Positions 12,077 to 22,239 are shown, counted from the first letter of the stretch. The stretch is DNA of 64,000 bases from Thalassotalea sp. LPB0316 (GCF_014898095.1 NZ_CP062946.1:434001-498000), one strand, 5' to 3'. Notes: generated by a model not told the origin, from the letters alone. Translations and numbers: made by a program.

Positions 12077-12342
12077 ATACCAAGTGAAAAAATGATTTGC
12101 TCTCTCAGCGAGAATTAAAAGGCTTAGAGGCAAGGCGCTGAATGAAAAGAATGGTTATTCCCTTGTTGAGTTCAGCAACGCAGCATATAAGCCTTTTAAA
12201 CTCGCCCTTCGGGAGTTTGTCAGAGGCACGATAACTGCGGCAGATTTACTCAATGTAGAATAACTATATTGTCACAAATCTTACTTGTTCTCTCACCTCT
12301 GACATAGCTCTGAGATGACTAAAGCATTCTTTCAATTGGTAT
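12077..12342 (-). repeat. MITE-like element, copy A (266 bp)
   Basis: The element is bounded by the inverted termini ATACCAAGTGAA (12077) and TTCAATTGGTAT (ending 12342). It matches, in the opposite orientation, the 263-bp element at 42020-42282. Shared internal blocks include GCGAGTTTAAAAGGCTT, AAGGGAATAACCATT, GCCTTGCC and CTCGCTGAG near the same relative positions. It encodes no protein. It fills most of the 422-bp gap between rplQ and prkB and lies 33 bp upstream of the prkB start. A clear target-site duplication could not be defined. Confidence 0.82.
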
Positions 12343-12420
12343 AAGTTTATACGTAGAAACGCAAATAATAGCAAGTGCAGATCACTTCCAATTGAAATAT
12401 CGATTAATTAAAGGCATAAA

Positions 12421-12447
12421 AAAACGGAGCATAGTGCTCCGTTTTTT
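12421..12447 (-). terminator. Rho-independent terminator of the alpha operon
   Basis: The arms AAAACGGAGCA and TGCTCCGTTTT (11 pairs, 3-base loop) are flanked by A and T runs on both sides, so it can act in both directions. It lies about 20 bp beyond the rplQ stop on the transcribed strand. Confidence 0.95.
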
Positions 12448-12465
12448 CGTGAATTGTTGTGAAGA

Positions 12466-12864
12466 TTAAGCTTCTGCTACTTCTTCAGTCTCAGTTGCTT
12501 CAACAACTGGACGGTCAACTAATTCTACGTAAGCCATAGGCGCTTTATCACCAGTACGGTAACCGCATTTTAAGATGCGAGTGTAACCACCTGGACGCTC
12601 TTGGTAACGAGGACCAAGTTCGCTGAATAATAAACCTACTACTTCTTTGTCACGTGTACGAGCGAAAGCTAAACGACGGTTAGCTACGCTGTCTTCTTTA
12701 GCCAATGTAATTAATGGCTCAACAACGCGACGTAATTCTTTAGCTTTTGCTACAGTCGTTTTGATAACGCCGTGCTTAACTAAAGAGCTTGCCATATTGC
12801 GGAACATCGCTTGGCGATGACTGCTATTACGGTTTAACTGGCGACCGCTTTTACGATGGCGCAT
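12466..12864 (-). CDS. rplQ: 50S ribosomal protein L17
   Basis: This 132-residue protein starts [24 protein letters not shown], the invariant L17 N-terminus. It is slightly longer than E. coli L17 (127) because of an acidic C-terminal tail ending [13 protein letters not shown]17 sits on the large subunit near the tunnel exit. It is the last gene of the alpha operon (rpsM-rpsK-rpsD-rpoA-rplQ), 37 bp after rpoA and directly before a strong terminator. Confidence 0.98.
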   Translation of the reverse strand: MRHRKSGRQLNRNSSHRQAMFRNMASSLVKHGVIKTTVAKAKELRRVVEPLITLAKEDSVANRRLAFARTRDKEVVGLLFSELGPRYQERPGGYTRILKCGYRTGDKAPMAYVELVDRPVVEATETEEVAEA

Positions 12865-12901
12865 AAGTTAATCCTTCTCTACTAATAAAACGATGATCGA
12901 C

Positions 12902-13891
12902 TTAGTCGTTGTCAGCAATGCTCTCAGGTGGCCAGTTCTCTAGGCGCATACCTAAAGATAAACCACGAGACGCTAAAACGTCTTTGATTTCAGTTAAAGA
13001 CTTCTTACCTAAGTTAGGTGTTTTAAGAAGCTCAACTTCTGCACGCTGTACTAAGTCACCAATATACTGAATTGCTTCTGCTTTCAAACAGTTAGCTGAA
13101 CGAACTGTAAGTTCTAAATCATCAACTGGACGAAGAAGAATCGGATCAAATTGAGGTTTCTCTTCTTTTTGCTCCGGCTCGCTAACATCGCGTAATTCAA
13201 CAAACGCATCTAGCTGTTCAGCTAAGATGGTTGATGCACGACGAATAGCTTCTTCTGGATCTAACGTACCGTTAGTTTCCATGTCGATGACTAACTTGTC
13301 TAAGTCAGTACGTTGCTCTACACGAGCAGCGTCAACATCGTAAGCAATTCTTTCTACAGGACTGAACGACGCGTCAACAAGTAAGCGACCGATTGCACGC
13401 TCGTCTTCTTCCGCGTCACGACGCGTAGAAGCTGGAACGTAGCCACGACCAAGCTCAATCTTGATACGCATGCTGATTGAACCGTCACCAGTTAAGTGAC
13501 AGATAACATGTTCTGGATTTGCAATAGTTACATCACCGTCATGTTGAATATCAGCTGCCGTTACAGGGCCTTCACCTGATTTAGTAAGTGTTAAAACAGC
13601 TTCGTTTTTACCTTCTAAACCTACAGCTAAACCTTTTAGGTTTAACAAGATTTCGATGATGTCCTCTTGAACACCTTCTTTACTGCTGTACTCGTGTAAT
13701 ACACCGTCGATTTCAACTTCAGTTACCGCACAACCTGGCATTGAAGATAATAAAATGCGACGTAACGCATTACCTAAAGTGTGGCCAAAACCACGCTCTA
13801 AAGGCTCTAAAGTTACTTTAGCGCGAGTTGAACTTAGTGTTTCAATGTCCACTAAACGTGGTTTTAAGAATTCGGTTACAGAACCCTGCAT
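12902..13891 (-). CDS. rpoA: RNA polymerase subunit alpha
   Basis: This 329-residue subunit has the same length as E. coli alpha. The N-terminal dimerisation domain (to about 235) carries [27 protein letters not shown] Glu/Pro/Lys-rich linker leads to the C-terminal domain (about 250-329), which has the DNA- and activator-contacting helix [16 protein letters not shown] and [20 protein letters not shown]. It assembles with beta and beta' encoded at the other end of this window. Its place between rpsD and rplQ is the standard alpha operon position. Confidence 0.98.
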   Translation of the reverse strand: MQGSVTEFLKPRLVDIETLSSTRAKVTLEPLERGFGHTLGNALRRILLSSMPGCAVTEVEIDGVLHEYSSKEGVQEDIIEILLNLKGLAVGLEGKNEAVLTLTKSGEGPVTAADIQHDGDVTIANPEHVICHLTGDGSISMRIKIELGRGYVPASTRRDAEEDERAIGRLLVDASFSPVERIAYDVDAARVEQRTDLDKLVIDMETNGTLDPEEAIRRASTILAEQLDAFVELRDVSEPEQKEEKPQFDPILLRPVDDLELTVRSANCLKAEAIQYIGDLVQRAEVELLKTPNLGKKSLTEIKDVLASRGLSLGMRLENWPPESIADND

Positions 13892-13919
13892 TATGTCCTC
13901 TCTTAAAGTTTAAGCGTTA

Positions 13920-14540
13920 CTACTTAGAGTAAAGCTCGACAATCAACTGTTCATTAATTTCCGCAGATAAGTCCGAACGATCAGGAACGCGTTTGAAAAC
14001 ACCTTCTAATTTCTTGTTATCTACTTCAACCCAGACTGGCTTTTCACGTTGCTCAGCTAATTCCATAGCAGCGATAATACGCGCTTGAGACTTAGACTTT
14101 TCGCGAACAGAAACCACATCTTCAGCTTTAACAGTGAAAGATGGAATATTAACTACTTTTCCATTTACTACGATAGCTTTGTGGCTAACTAACTGACGTG
14201 CTTCAGCACGTGTGCTAGCGTAACCCATGCGGTAAACTACGTTATCTAAACGAGTTTCTAAAAGCTGTAACAAGTTTTCACCTGTGTTGCCTTTAATACG
14301 CGCAGCTTGCTTGTAGTAGTTGCGGAATTGCTTCTCTAGTACACCGTAAATACGACGAACTTTTTGTTTTTCACGAAGCTGTACACCGTAGTCAGATAAA
14401 CGACCGCGACGCGCGCCGTGCTGACCAGGGATAGTTTCGATTTTACATTTAGTGTCGATCGCGCGAACACCAGACTTAAGGAATAAGTCGGTACCTTCAC
14501 GACGGCTAAGCTTTAACTTAGGGCCTAAATATCTTGCCAT
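13920..14540 (-). CDS. rpsD: 30S ribosomal protein S4
   Basis: This 206-residue primary 16S rRNA-binding protein starts [19 protein letters not shown] and carries the S4 RNA-binding domain ([27 protein letters not shown]). In E. coli S4 represses its own operon by binding a pseudoknot over the rpsM start. A matching leader is present here at 15318-15390, so the same feedback is expected. Confidence 0.98.
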   Translation of the reverse strand: MARYLGPKLKLSRREGTDLFLKSGVRAIDTKCKIETIPGQHGARRGRLSDYGVQLREKQKVRRIYGVLEKQFRNYYKQAARIKGNTGENLLQLLETRLDNVVYRMGYASTRAEARQLVSHKAIVVNGKVVNIPSFTVKAEDVVSVREKSKSQARIIAAMELAEQREKPVWVEVDNKKLEGVFKRVPDRSDLSAEINEQLIVELYSK

Positions 14541-14562
14541 GTTCTTTCTCCAACTATCCTAA

Positions 14563-14952
14563 TTAAACGCGACGTTTCTTAGGAGGACGACAACCATTGT
14601 GAGGAATAGGAGTAACGTCAGTAATGTTGGTGATTTTAAAACCAGCAGCATTTAAAGCGCGGATCGCAGACTCACGTCCTGGACCTGGGCCTTTAACGAA
14701 TACTTCAATATTCTTCAAACCGAATTCTTGTGCAACTTTACCTGCACGATCTGCAGCTACCTGAGCAGCAAATGGCGTTGATTTACGTGAACCACGGAAA
14801 CCTGAACCACCAGCAGTTGCCCAAGATAATGCATTACCTTGACGGTCTGTTAATGTCACAATTGTGTTGTTGAAAGAAGCATGGATGTGAGCCATACCAT
14901 CGACAACTTGTTTTTTTACGCGCTTACGCGTACGAACTGGAGTTTTTGCCAT
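14563..14952 (-). CDS. rpsK: 30S ribosomal protein S11
   Basis: This 129-residue protein has the S11 core [44 protein letters not shown] and the C-terminal [20 protein letters not shown]. It lies in the small-subunit platform beside the mRNA exit. The length equals E. coli S11. It lies 11 bp after rpsM and 22 bp before rpsD. Confidence 0.98.
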   Translation of the reverse strand: MAKTPVRTRKRVKKQVVDGMAHIHASFNNTIVTLTDRQGNALSWATAGGSGFRGSRKSTPFAAQVAADRAGKVAQEFGLKNIEVFVKGPGPGRESAIRALNAAGFKITNITDVTPIPHNGCRPPKKRRV

Positions 14953-14963
14953 TGTCTAATCTC

Positions 14964-15320
14964 CTACTTCTTAATAGGCTTACGAGGCCCTTTACGTGTA
15001 CGCGCATTTGTCTTAGTGCGTTGACCACGTAGAGGTAGACTGCGACGATGACGCAAACCACGGTAACAACCAAGGTCCATAAGACGCTTGATGTTCATTG
15101 AAACTTCACGACGTAAATCACCTTCAACGGTGTATTTACCTACTTCAGTACGAAGCACGTCGATTTGAGCTTCGTCTAATTCACTGATCTTAGTTGATTC
15201 AGCAATACCAGCTGCCACACAGATTGCTTTCGCACGTGTTGCACCGATACCATAAATCGCAGTAAGGGCAATTACTGCATGCTTACGATCAGGGATGTTA
15301 ATGCCAGCGATACGGGCCAC
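14964..15320 (-). CDS. rpsM: 30S ribosomal protein S13
   Basis: This 118-residue protein forms bridges between subunits from the 30S head. The correct start is the GTG at 15320-15318, which gives (M)[18 protein letters not shown], equal in length to E. coli S13. An in-frame GTG two codons upstream is too close to the GGAG Shine-Dalgarno (2 bases against 8). E. coli rpsM also starts with GTG inside the S4-binding pseudoknot. It is the first gene of the alpha operon. Confidence 0.97.
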   Translation of the reverse strand: MARIAGINIPDRKHAVIALTAIYGIGATRAKAICVAAGIAESTKISELDEAQIDVLRTEVGKYTVEGDLRREVSMNIKRLMDLGCYRGLRHRRSLPLRGQRTKTNARTRKGPRKPIKK

Positions 15321-15390
15321 TAACACATCTCCTATATTTAAATTAATAACAACAGGTTGAAAAGCCCGTTAGGATACTCAACCTGACTCT
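15318..15390 (-). promoter_or_regulatory. Alpha operon leader, S4-responsive ribosome-binding site
   Basis: Read on the - strand, the leader contains CAGGTTGA and TCAACCTG arms (8 pairs, forward 15353-15385). The loop holds GTATCCT and ACGGGCTTTT. The E. coli alpha-operon pseudoknot has the same GAGTATCCT and ACGGGCTTTTCA segments just before the rpsM GTG start. This strongly suggests that S4 binds here to repress translation of rpsM and the downstream genes. Confidence 0.88.
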
Positions 15391-15410
15391 TTTTTGCAAA
15401 GCGAAGCGGC

Positions 15411-15416
15411 ATTATA
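15411..15416 (-). promoter_or_regulatory. Promoter -10 box of the alpha operon
   Basis: On the - strand a perfect TATAAT preceded by TG (CTGTATAATG) lies between rpmJ and rpsM, about 90 bp before the rpsM start. The best -35 candidate at 17-bp spacing (GTAGCA) matches TTGACA at only three positions. It would let the alpha operon be transcribed independently of spc. Confidence 0.65.
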
Positions 15417-15472
15417 CAGAAAAATCTGCATAATGCTACTTCTAAAAGATTTCGCTTGCTCGAGTAAGCAAA

Positions 15473-15589
15473 TTAACCTTGACGTTGTTTGTGCTTTGGA
15501 TCGCTGTTACAGATAACGCGAACAACACCAGCACGTTTCACAACTTTACAGTTACGACAAATCTTCTTTACGGATGCACGAACTTTCAT
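15473..15589 (-). CDS. rpmJ: 50S ribosomal protein L36, zinc-binding form
   Basis: A 38-residue protein reads [14 protein letters not shown] at the start and [12 protein letters not shown] at the end. The zinc ribbon is complete (Cys11, Cys14, Cys27, His33), so this is the C+ form and not the zinc-independent paralogue. It lies between secY and rpsM, its usual position, and is the last gene before the alpha promoter. It is too short for ordinary gene calling but unmistakable. Confidence 0.96.
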   Translation of the reverse strand: MKVRASVKKICRNCKVVKRAGVVRVICNSDPKHKQRQG

Positions 15590-15607
15590 CTTACTACTCC
15601 GTTAAAC

Positions 15608-16933
15608 CTATCGGCCATAGCCTTTAAGGTTAGCTTTCTTAAGTACACTGTCATATTGATGAGACATCAAATGCGTTTGTACTTGTGCCATAAAGTCCAT
15701 AATAACAACTACGATGATCAATAATGATGTTCCACCGAAGTAGAACTGAACATCCCAGGCTATCATCATAAACTCAGGAACTAAACAAACAAAGGTAATA
15801 TACAACGCACCCGCTAGGGTTAAGCGTGTCATCACTTTGTCAATGTAACGAGAAGTCTGCTCACCTGGGCGAATACCCGGGATAAAAGCACCTGACTTCT
15901 TCAGGTTGTCTGCTGTTTCACGCGGGTTAAATACTAACGCCGTGTAGAAGAAACAGAAGAAAATAATTGCTGCTGCTAACAACATTACATATAGCGGCTG
16001 TCCAGGCGATAACGCCATAGAAAGCTCTTGTAAGAAATCGGCAACGACACCTTCACCTTGCCCGAACCAACTCGCAATTGAGCTAGGGAACAATAAAATA
16101 CTTGAAGCGAAGATTGGTGGAATAACACCAGCCATATTCACCTTAAGTGGTAAGTGTGTACTTTGCGCTGCGAAAACCTTACGACCTTGTTGGCGTTTTG
16201 CGTAGTTAACAACGATACGACGCTGACCACGTTCAACAAACACAACAAAGTAAGTTACTGCAAATGCAACAACTGCGATTAGCAACAAGCCTAATAAGTG
16301 CAATTCACCTTGACGCGCCATTTCTGCGGTTTGACCAACTGCAGATGGCAAGCCAGCAACAATACCTGCAAAGATAAGGATAGAAATACCATTACCAATG
16401 CCGCGCTCTGTAATTTGTTCACCTAACCACATTAAGAACATGGTACCAGTGACTAAACTTACAACCGCAACAAAATAGAATGCAGGACCTTCGTGGATAA
16501 CGAGACCCGGCATCATTGCAGGTAAACCTCTTGCAATAGCAAAAGCTTGAACCGTTGCTAGCACTAAAGTGCCGTAGCGTGTGTATTGGCTGATCTTACG
16601 ACGTCCAGCTTCACCTTCTTTCTTAAGCTCCATCATTGGCGGATGAATTACCGTCAACAATTGCATAATAATTGAAGCCGAAATGTACGGCATAATACCT
16701 AGGGCCATTACTGAGGCGCGCTCAAGTGCACCACCGGAGAACATGTTGAACATTTCTACGATGGTACCCTTTTGTTGATCGAACAACTGAGCTAATACAG
16801 CGGCGTCAATACCAGGGATTGGCACAAATGATCCTAAACGAAACACGATTAGTGCGCCGAACACGAACCATAATCTTTGCTTTAACTCAGACAAACCGCC
16901 TTGAGCGTTGTTATCCATTCCTGGTTTAGCCAT
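15608..16933 (-). CDS. secY: Protein translocase subunit SecY
   Basis: This 441-residue channel subunit of the SecYEG translocon has about ten hydrophobic membrane segments. It starts with the soluble stretch [20 protein letters not shown] and continues with [13 protein letters not shown], the plug region ([21 protein letters not shown]), and [15 protein letters not shown]. The cytosolic loops with [18 protein letters not shown] and [13 protein letters not shown] are typical. Length matches E. coli SecY (443). It follows rplO by 8 bp in the spc operon. Confidence 0.98.
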   Translation of the reverse strand: MAKPGMDNNAQGGLSELKQRLWFVFGALIVFRLGSFVPIPGIDAAVLAQLFDQQKGTIVEMFNMFSGGALERASVMALGIMPYISASIIMQLLTVIHPPMMELKKEGEAGRRKISQYTRYGTLVLATVQAFAIARGLPAMMPGLVIHEGPAFYFVAVVSLVTGTMFLMWLGEQITERGIGNGISILIFAGIVAGLPSAVGQTAEMARQGELHLLGLLLIAVVAFAVTYFVVFVERGQRRIVVNYAKRQQGRKVFAAQSTHLPLKVNMAGVIPPIFASSILLFPSSIASWFGQGEGVVADFLQELSMALSPGQPLYVMLLAAAIIFFCFFYTALVFNPRETADNLKKSGAFIPGIRPGEQTSRYIDKVMTRLTLAGALYITFVCLVPEFMMIAWDVQFYFGGTSLLIIVVVIMDFMAQVQTHLMSHQYDSVLKKANLKGYGR

Positions 16934-16941
16934 AACCTGTA

Positions 16942-17376
16942 TTATTCCTCGATTTTACCGCCAGCAGCTTCGATAGCTGCGCGAGCACCTTTAGTAACAC
17001 CTAAGCCACGAACAGTGATTGGGCGAGTGATCTCACCAGACAACATGATTTTTGCTGTCTCAATGTTACGCGTGATTAGGTTAGCGTTTTTAAGCGCATG
17101 GATGTCTACAACATCACCTTCGATTTTGTTTAACTCGTGTAAACGAACTTCAGCGTGAACTAAAGACTTACGAGAAGTAAAACCGAATTTAGGTAAACGT
17201 TGTTTTAAAGGCATTTGACCACCTTCAAAACCTGGACGTACACCACCACCAGAACGAGACTTCTGGCCTTTGTGACCGCGACCACCAGTTTTACCTAAAC
17301 CAGAACCAATACCACGACCTACGCGTTTCTTGGCCTTTTTAGCGCCTGGTGCAGGAGATAAAGTATTTAAATGCAT
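16942..17376 (-). CDS. rplO: 50S ribosomal protein L15
   Basis: This 144-residue protein has the glycine- and arginine-rich N-terminus typical of L15 ([24 protein letters not shown]) that threads into 23S rRNA, and a compact C-terminal domain. The length equals E. coli L15. It lies 2 bp after rpmD in the spc operon. Confidence 0.98.
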   Translation of the reverse strand: MHLNTLSPAPGAKKAKKRVGRGIGSGLGKTGGRGHKGQKSRSGGGVRPGFEGGQMPLKQRLPKFGFTSRKSLVHAEVRLHELNKIEGDVVDIHALKNANLITRNIETAKIMLSGEITRPITVRGLGVTKGARAAIEAAGGKIEE

Positions 17377-17378
17377 TA

Positions 17379-17558
17379 TTAATCCTCCACCTTAATCATG
17401 TAAGATACCTGATTAATCATACCACGTACAGAAGGAGTATCTTCTAACTCAACTGTATGATTGATACGACGTAAACCAAGACCTTTTAAAGTCGCACGGT
17501 GCTTAGGTAAGCGACCGATTGAGCTTTTAACTTGAGTTACTTTAACTGTTTTAGCCAT
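17379..17558 (-). CDS. rpmD: 50S ribosomal protein L30
   Basis: A 59-residue protein starts [20 protein letters not shown] and ends [15 protein letters not shown]. It is the same length as E. coli L30 and follows it closely. It lies between rpsE and rplO, the fixed position in the spc operon, with gaps of only a few bases on each side. Confidence 0.96.
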   Translation of the reverse strand: MAKTVKVTQVKSSIGRLPKHRATLKGLGLRRINHTVELEDTPSVRGMINQVSYMIKVED

Positions 17559-17564
17559 GCTTAA

Positions 17565-18068
17565 TTACCCCAAGATATCTGCAACGTCTTTGCCACGCTT
17601 AGCAGCAACAGCTTCTGGCGATTTCATGTTCGCTAGAGCGCCGATTGTTGCACGGACAACGTTGATTGGGTTAGTAGAACCGTACGCTTTAGAAAGTACG
17701 TTCTGTACGCCAGCAACTTCAAGTACTGCACGCATCGCACCACCGGCGATGATACCTGTACCTTCAGAAGCAGGTTGCATGTAAACTTTAGAACCTGAGT
17801 GACGACCCTTAATTGGGTGTTGAAGAGTAGTACCCTTCAAGTCAACAGTTACTAAGTTACGACGAGCCTTTTCCATTGCTTTTTGGATAGCAGCAGGAAC
17901 TTCACGTGCCTTACCGTAACCAAAACCAACACGGCCGTTACCGTCACCAACTACTGTTAGTGCTGTGAAACTGAAAATACGACCACCTTTAACCACTTTT
18001 GAAACGCGGTTAACGGCAACTAGTTTTTCAACGAATTCACTTTGTTGTGTGTTTTCTACATTAGCCAT
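17565..18068 (-). CDS. rpsE: 30S ribosomal protein S5
   Basis: This 167-residue protein has the double-stranded-RNA-binding-like N-terminal domain ([23 protein letters not shown]) and the C-terminal domain with [20 protein letters not shown]. The start is the ATG at 18068, 6 bases after GGAG and giving exactly the E. coli length. The in-frame TTG at 18074 adds two residues and sits too close to the Shine-Dalgarno. S5 contributes to decoding accuracy. Confidence 0.97.
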   Translation of the reverse strand: MANVENTQQSEFVEKLVAVNRVSKVVKGGRIFSFTALTVVGDGNGRVGFGYGKAREVPAAIQKAMEKARRNLVTVDLKGTTLQHPIKGRHSGSKVYMQPASEGTGIIAGGAMRAVLEVAGVQNVLSKAYGSTNPINVVRATIGALANMKSPEAVAAKRGKDVADILG

Positions 18069-18077
18069 TATCAACTC

Positions 18078-18431
18078 CTAGAACTGAAGGCCAGCTTCAC
18101 GAGCTGCTTCTGCTAACGCTTTAACGCGACCGTGATAACGGAAACCTGAACGGTCAAACGCTACTGACTCAACCCCTTTAGCTTTTGCGCGTTCTGCAAT
18201 AGCTTTACCTACTGCTTGAGCTGCTTCGATGTTACCTGTTTTCTCAACTGATGCTTTTACTTCTTTGTCTAAAGTAGATGCAGATGCAATTACTTCTGAA
18301 CCAGAGGCAGCAATTAATTGAGCGTAAATGTGGCGAGGAGTACGGTGTACGACTAAACGATTCGCACCCAACTCGCTGATTTTAGCGCGTGCACGCTTTG
18401 CACGGCGTAAACGAGATGTTTTCTTATCCAT
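18078..18431 (-). CDS. rplR: 50S ribosomal protein L18
   Basis: This 117-residue 5S rRNA-binding protein starts [22 protein letters not shown] and ends with [26 protein letters not shown]. Length and sequence follow E. coli L18 (117). It lies between rplF and rpsE in the spc operon. Confidence 0.98.
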   Translation of the reverse strand: MDKKTSRLRRAKRARAKISELGANRLVVHRTPRHIYAQLIAASGSEVIASASTLDKEVKASVEKTGNIEAAQAVGKAIAERAKAKGVESVAFDRSGFRYHGRVKALAEAAREAGLQF

Positions 18432-18440
18432 CGTATTACC

Positions 18441-18974
18441 CTACTTCTTCTTAGCTTCTTTACGGCGAACGTTTTCGTCGCTGTAACGGATACCTTTACC
18501 TTTGTAAGGTTCAGGCTTACGGTAAGCGCGAATGTTTGCTGCTACCTGACCAACTAACTGCTTGTCTGCACTCTTAAGTACAACTTCAGTTTGGCTCGGA
18601 GTTTCAACAGTAACGCCAGCAGGAATAGCGTGGTCAACCGGGTGTGAAAAACCTAAAGATAAATTTAAGTTTTGACCAGCAGCTTTCGCACGGTAACCAA
18701 CACCGTTTAAAATTAATTTCTTTTCAAAACCAGCACTAACGCCAACAACCATATTATTGATTAATGCGCGCGCAGTACCAGCTTGAGCCCAAGCGCCTTT
18801 ACCTTCGTGAGCGATTTTAGTAACGATTGTGTTTTCTTCTTGAGAAACAACAACGTCGCTGTGAATCGTACGAGATAATTCGCCAACAGGACCTTTAACT
18901 GTGATGTCTTGACCAGATAACGTAACAGTAACGCCAGCAGGAATTGACACAGGTGCTTTTGCAACACGAGACAT
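18441..18974 (-). CDS. rplF: 50S ribosomal protein L6
   Basis: This 177-residue protein has the two repeated L6 domains. The first opens with [19 protein letters not shown] and the second contains [23 protein letters not shown]. The C-terminal [23 protein letters not shown] is the invariant rRNA-contacting tail. Length equals E. coli L6. The gene is in the standard place between rpsH and rplR. Confidence 0.98.
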   Translation of the reverse strand: MSRVAKAPVSIPAGVTVTLSGQDITVKGPVGELSRTIHSDVVVSQEENTIVTKIAHEGKGAWAQAGTARALINNMVVGVSAGFEKKLILNGVGYRAKAAGQNLNLSLGFSHPVDHAIPAGVTVETPSQTEVVLKSADKQLVGQVAANIRAYRKPEPYKGKGIRYSDENVRRKEAKKK

Positions 18975-18985
18975 ATTCTAACTCC

Positions 18986-19375
18986 TTACGCTACGAAACC
19001 TAAGATCTCACCGCCTAAACCAGCTTTGCGAGCTGCGCGGTCAGTCATCAAACCTTTAGAAGTAGAAACAATCGCAATACCCATGCCTGCTAATACTTGT
19101 GGTAACTCGTTGCTACCTTTGTATACGCGAAGACCAGGACGTGAAACACGTTTGATTGTCTCAATAACTTCTTTACCTTCGTGATATTTCAGTTCAACTG
19201 ATAATTCAGGCTTAGGGCCTTCAATTACAGTAACACCAGAAATATAACCTTCTTCTTTAAGTAAGTTAGCAATCGCTACTTTTAGCTTTGAAGAAGGCAT
19301 AGTTACAGCAGTTTTTGCCGCTGCTTGACCGTTGCGGATGCGTGTAAACATGTCCGCGATAGGATCAGTCATCAT
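18986..19375 (-). CDS. rpsH: 30S ribosomal protein S8
   Basis: This 129-residue primary 16S rRNA-binding protein starts [19 protein letters not shown] and ends with [26 protein letters not shown]. Two adjacent ATGs exist; the first, 9 bases after AAAGGAGA, is preferred. In E. coli S8 represses the spc operon by binding near the rplE start; I could not confirm a matching site here by eye. Confidence 0.97.
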   Translation of the reverse strand: MMTDPIADMFTRIRNGQAAAKTAVTMPSSKLKVAIANLLKEEGYISGVTVIEGPKPELSVELKYHEGKEVIETIKRVSRPGLRVYKGSNELPQVLAGMGIAIVSTSKGLMTDRAARKAGLGGEILGFVA

Positions 19376-19393
19376 AATTGCTTTCTCCTTTGA

Positions 19394-19699
19394 TTACCAA
19401 CTAGCTTTCTTAAGACCAGGAACTTCACCACGCATAGTTGCTTCACGTAACTTGATGCGGCTTAAACCGAACTTACGTAAGTAACCGTGTGGACGACCAG
19501 TCACGTTACAACGGTTACGTTGACGTGTTTTAGCTGAGTCACGAGGTAAAGATTGAAGTTTTAATACTGCATCCCAACGCTCTTCTTCAGAAGAGTTTAC
19601 GTTAGAGATAATTGCTTTTAACGCTGCACGTTTTTCAGCATATTTCGCCACTAATTTAGTGCGTTTTGCTTCACGTGCTTTCATAGATGATTTAGCCAT
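19394..19699 (-). CDS. rpsN: 30S ribosomal protein S14
   Basis: This 101-residue protein starts [20 protein letters not shown] and ends [18 protein letters not shown]. It is the long, zinc-free S14 form: the CxxC pairs of the short zinc form are absent and the [23 protein letters not shown] segment is present. It lies between rplE and rpsH. Confidence 0.98.
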   Translation of the reverse strand: MAKSSMKAREAKRTKLVAKYAEKRAALKAIISNVNSSEEERWDAVLKLQSLPRDSAKTRQRNRCNVTGRPHGYLRKFGLSRIKLREATMRGEVPGLKKASW

Positions 19700-19710
19700 A
19701 ACTCTACACC

Positions 19711-20250
19711 TTATTTCTTAAACGGGAAGTTAAAGGCAGTCAGCAAAGCGTGACCTTCCTCGTTAGTCTTCGCAGTTGTTGTGATAGTGATATCTAAACC
19801 ACGAATCTTATCAACTTTGTCGTAGTCGATTTCAGGAAATATGATTTGCTCACGTACACCCATGCTGTAGTTACCACGGCCATCGAAAGATTTCGGGTTT
19901 AAGCCACGGAAGTCACGGATACGAGGAACTGAAATAGAGATTAAACGCTCTAAGAATTCCCACATACGCTCGCCGCGTAAAGTTACTTTTGCGCCAATAG
20001 GGTAGCCTTCACGAATCTTGAAGCCAGCAACTGATTTGCGTGCTTTCGTGATCATAGGCTTTTGACCTGAGATTGCAGTAAGATCATTTGTGGCGTGCTC
20101 TAATACTTTTTTATCAGTAATCGCTTCACCAACACCCATGTTTAGGGTGATCTTTTCAATCCGAGGGACTTGCATGACACTTTTGTATTCAAACTTCTTT
20201 TGAAGTTCTGCAACAACTGTATCTTTGTAAAAATCATGCAGTTTCGCCAT
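19711..20250 (-). CDS. rplE: 50S ribosomal protein L5
   Basis: This 179-residue 5S rRNA-binding protein has the motifs [35 protein letters not shown] and [19 protein letters not shown]. The length equals E. coli L5. It contacts the P-site tRNA from the central protuberance. It lies 15 bp after rplX. Confidence 0.98.
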   Translation of the reverse strand: MAKLHDFYKDTVVAELQKKFEYKSVMQVPRIEKITLNMGVGEAITDKKVLEHATNDLTAISGQKPMITKARKSVAGFKIREGYPIGAKVTLRGERMWEFLERLISISVPRIRDFRGLNPKSFDGRGNYSMGVREQIIFPEIDYDKVDKIRGLDITITTTAKTNEEGHALLTAFNFPFKK

Positions 20251-20265
20251 CGTTTACTCCAATAA

Positions 20266-20580
20266 TTAAACTAATTCGTTGTCAGACTTAAAGAAACGTA
20301 CTTTCTTACCGTCTTCAACTCTAAATCCAACGCGGTCCGCTTTACCTGTTTTAGGGTTTACGATCGCTACGTTAGATACGTGGATTGGTGCTTCTTTTTC
20401 AATGATGCCACCAGGTTGCTGTAACTGAGGTACAGGCTTCTGATGCTTCTTAACTAAGTTAACACCTTCTACAAATACTTTGCTGTCTTCAACAAGAACT
20501 TTAGTAACTTTACCAGTTTTGCCCTTGTCTTTACCCGCTAGTACGATGATTTCGTCGTTTTGACGAATTTTAGAGGCCAT
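20266..20580 (-). CDS. rplX: 50S ribosomal protein L24
   Basis: This 104-residue assembly-initiator protein carries a KOW motif ([21 protein letters not shown]) at the N-terminus and [14 protein letters not shown] in the middle. Length equals E. coli L24. It lies 12 bp after rplN in the spc operon. Confidence 0.98.
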   Translation of the reverse strand: MASKIRQNDEIIVLAGKDKGKTGKVTKVLVEDSKVFVEGVNLVKKHQKPVPQLQQPGGIIEKEAPIHVSNVAIVNPKTGKADRVGFRVEDGKKVRFFKSDNELV

Positions 20581-20592
20581 TGTTGTGACTCC

Positions 20593-20961
20593 TTATAGTA
20601 CTTCTGGTGCTAATGAAACGATCTTCATGAACTTTTCAGTTCTTAATTCACGTGTCACTGGCCCGAATATACGAGTACCAATTGGCTGTAAGTTTGCATT
20701 CAAAATTACAGCCGCGTTGCCGTCAAAGCGAATGGCTGAGCCATCCTGGCGACGAACGCCCTTTTTAGTGCGCACCACTACTGCGTTAACAACATCACCT
20801 TTTTTAACTTTACCGCGAGGAATAGCTTCCTTCACAGCAACTTTGATGATGTCACCAATGCGTGCGTAGCGACGGTGCGAGCCACCAAGGACCTTAATAC
20901 ATTGCACGCGTCGAGCGCCACTGTTATCAGCAACGTCTAGCTGTGTTTGCATTTGGATCAT
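20593..20961 (-). CDS. rplN: 50S ribosomal protein L14
   Basis: The 122-residue protein starts [21 protein letters not shown] and ends [19 protein letters not shown]. The ATG at 20961 is chosen because it gives the E. coli length and follows GGAG; an open frame extends 23 codons upstream to 21030 through the leader but has no family support. It is the first gene of the spc operon here, separated from rpsQ by 415 bp. Confidence 0.97.
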   Translation of the reverse strand: MIQMQTQLDVADNSGARRVQCIKVLGGSHRRYARIGDIIKVAVKEAIPRGKVKKGDVVNAVVVRTKKGVRRQDGSAIRFDGNAAVILNANLQPIGTRIFGPVTRELRTEKFMKIVSLAPEVL

Positions 20962-21059
20962 TTTATGTGCTCCGCTGTTATATAAATTCAAGGTCGATAA
21001 AACCGACCCTTCACTGCCTTTTATACCCATCTAGAAATGATGGGCGCGAGATTATAACA
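20962..21059 (-). promoter_or_regulatory. spc operon promoter and leader
   Basis: On the - strand an extended -10 (TG-T-TATAAT, forward 21051-21059) lies about 90 bp before rplN; no good -35 is seen. The predicted leader holds two small stems: CCCATC/GATGGG and GGTCG/CGACC. The rest of the 415-bp rpsQ-rplN gap holds the S10 operon terminator and about 270 bp of AT-rich sequence in which I see no gene. Confidence 0.6.
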
Positions 21060-21325
21060 CCACTATTTGTAAATTGGTACTCAAATAAACAAAAAATAAA
21101 CAATAGCTAAAGCCGCAAAAGTTAGGCTTATAGAAGAATTCAATCAATCCTGATGAACTCCTCCTGAATTGATAAGTTTTACGTCTTTATAATAGGTGTA
21201 ATATAAAGTTATCTATGAGGTAATTTTGGAACTTAATTAAGTGCTTTTAAAATGAGTAATATTGAAACTACAGTGCTGTCACAGATACCTTTGCTAAGGT
21301 ATACATTCGCTTTATGTCAGGTAAT

Positions 21326-21353
21326 AAAAAACCCGACACTAGGTCGGGTTTTT
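21326..21353 (-). terminator. Rho-independent terminator of the S10 operon
   Basis: The arms ACCCGAC and GTCGGGT with a 5-base loop are flanked by five A and five T residues, giving a symmetric hairpin 24 bp after the rpsQ stop. It separates S10 from spc transcription. Confidence 0.93.
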
Positions 21354-21376
21354 AAACATATCTCTTTTACAAAAGA

Positions 21377-21625
21377 TTAAGCTTTTTCAACGATGTCTAC
21401 TAATGTCCAAGACTTAGTCTTAGAAATCGGTGCACATTCGCGGATAGTCACTACGTCACCAGCAGCACACTGGTTAGTTTCATCATGAGCTTTCAACTTA
21501 GTTGAACGGATCATGAATTTACCGTAGATAGGGTGCTTAACACGACGCTCAATTAGGACAGTGATAGACTTATCCATCTTGTCGCTAACTACGCGACCTT
21601 GTAATGTACGAATTTTATCAGTCAT
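21377..21625 (-). CDS. rpsQ: 30S ribosomal protein S17
   Basis: This 82-residue OB-fold protein reads [20 protein letters not shown] at the start and has [17 protein letters not shown] and [21 protein letters not shown]. It is the last gene of the S10 operon. Its start overlaps the rpmC stop by one base, and a terminator follows. Confidence 0.98.
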   Translation of the reverse strand: MTDKIRTLQGRVVSDKMDKSITVLIERRVKHPIYGKFMIRSTKLKAHDETNQCAAGDVVTIRECAPISKTKSWTLVDIVEKA

Positions 21626-21816
21626 TACTTACCTGCCTTTTCAGTTAAGATAGTTTTAACGCGCGCAATGTTGCGGCGAACTTGTCTTAATAAGTGAGTT
21701 TGTGCTAACTGACCAGTGCTTGCTTGCATGCGGTAGTTAAACTGCTCACGTAATAAGCCTAATAATTCAGCATTAAGCTCTTCTACGCTTTTTTCTCTAA
21801 GTTCGTTAGCTTTCAT
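21625..21816 (-). CDS. rpmC: 50S ribosomal protein L29
   Basis: This 63-residue helical hairpin protein near the exit tunnel starts [31 protein letters not shown]. Length equals E. coli L29. Its start codon overlaps the rplP stop and its own stop overlaps the rpsQ start, indicating tight coupling. Confidence 0.98.
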   Translation of the reverse strand: MKANELREKSVEELNAELLGLLREQFNYRMQASTGQLAQTHLLRQVRRNIARVKTILTEKAGK

Positions 21817-22229
21817 TACATCACCGTTCTAGTTACGAAGGTTGTTTTGAACGGAAGTTTAGCTGCTGCTAAAGCGAATGCTTCGCGAGCTAAAGCTTCT
21901 GGAACACCTTCCATTTCATAAAGAACACGACCTGGTAGGATTTGACAAACCCAATACTCCACGCCACCTTTACCTTTACCCATACGAACCTCTAAAGGCT
22001 TCTTGGTAATTGGCTTATCAGGGAATACGCGAATCCAGATTTTACCTTGACGCTTAACGTGACGAGTCATCGCACGACGAGCGGCTTCGATTTGACGAGC
22101 TGTCATGCGACCACGCTCAACAGATTTCAAACCGTAAGTACCGAAGCTAACTGTGCTACCTGTGTGTGCAAGACCACGGTTACGCAGTTTAAATTGCTTA
22201 CGGAATTTAGTACGTTTTGGTTGTAACAT
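21816..22229 (-). CDS. rplP: 50S ribosomal protein L16
   Basis: This 137-residue protein starts [19 protein letters not shown] and contains [28 protein letters not shown] and [14 protein letters not shown]. It lines the A-site tRNA path. The arginine that is hydroxylated by YcfD in E. coli (Arg81 region, EVRMGKGKG) is conserved. Confidence 0.98.
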   Translation of the reverse strand: MLQPKRTKFRKQFKLRNRGLAHTGSTVSFGTYGLKSVERGRMTARQIEAARRAMTRHVKRQGKIWIRVFPDKPITKKPLEVRMGKGKGGVEYWVCQILPGRVLYEMEGVPEALAREAFALAAAKLPFKTTFVTRTVM

Positions 22230-22239
22230 AACTTAACTC

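Noticed and set aside
20962..21030. An N-terminal extension of L14
   Set aside because: The 23 extra codons have no counterpart in L14 and would run through the leader; the ATG at 20961 has a good Shine-Dalgarno.
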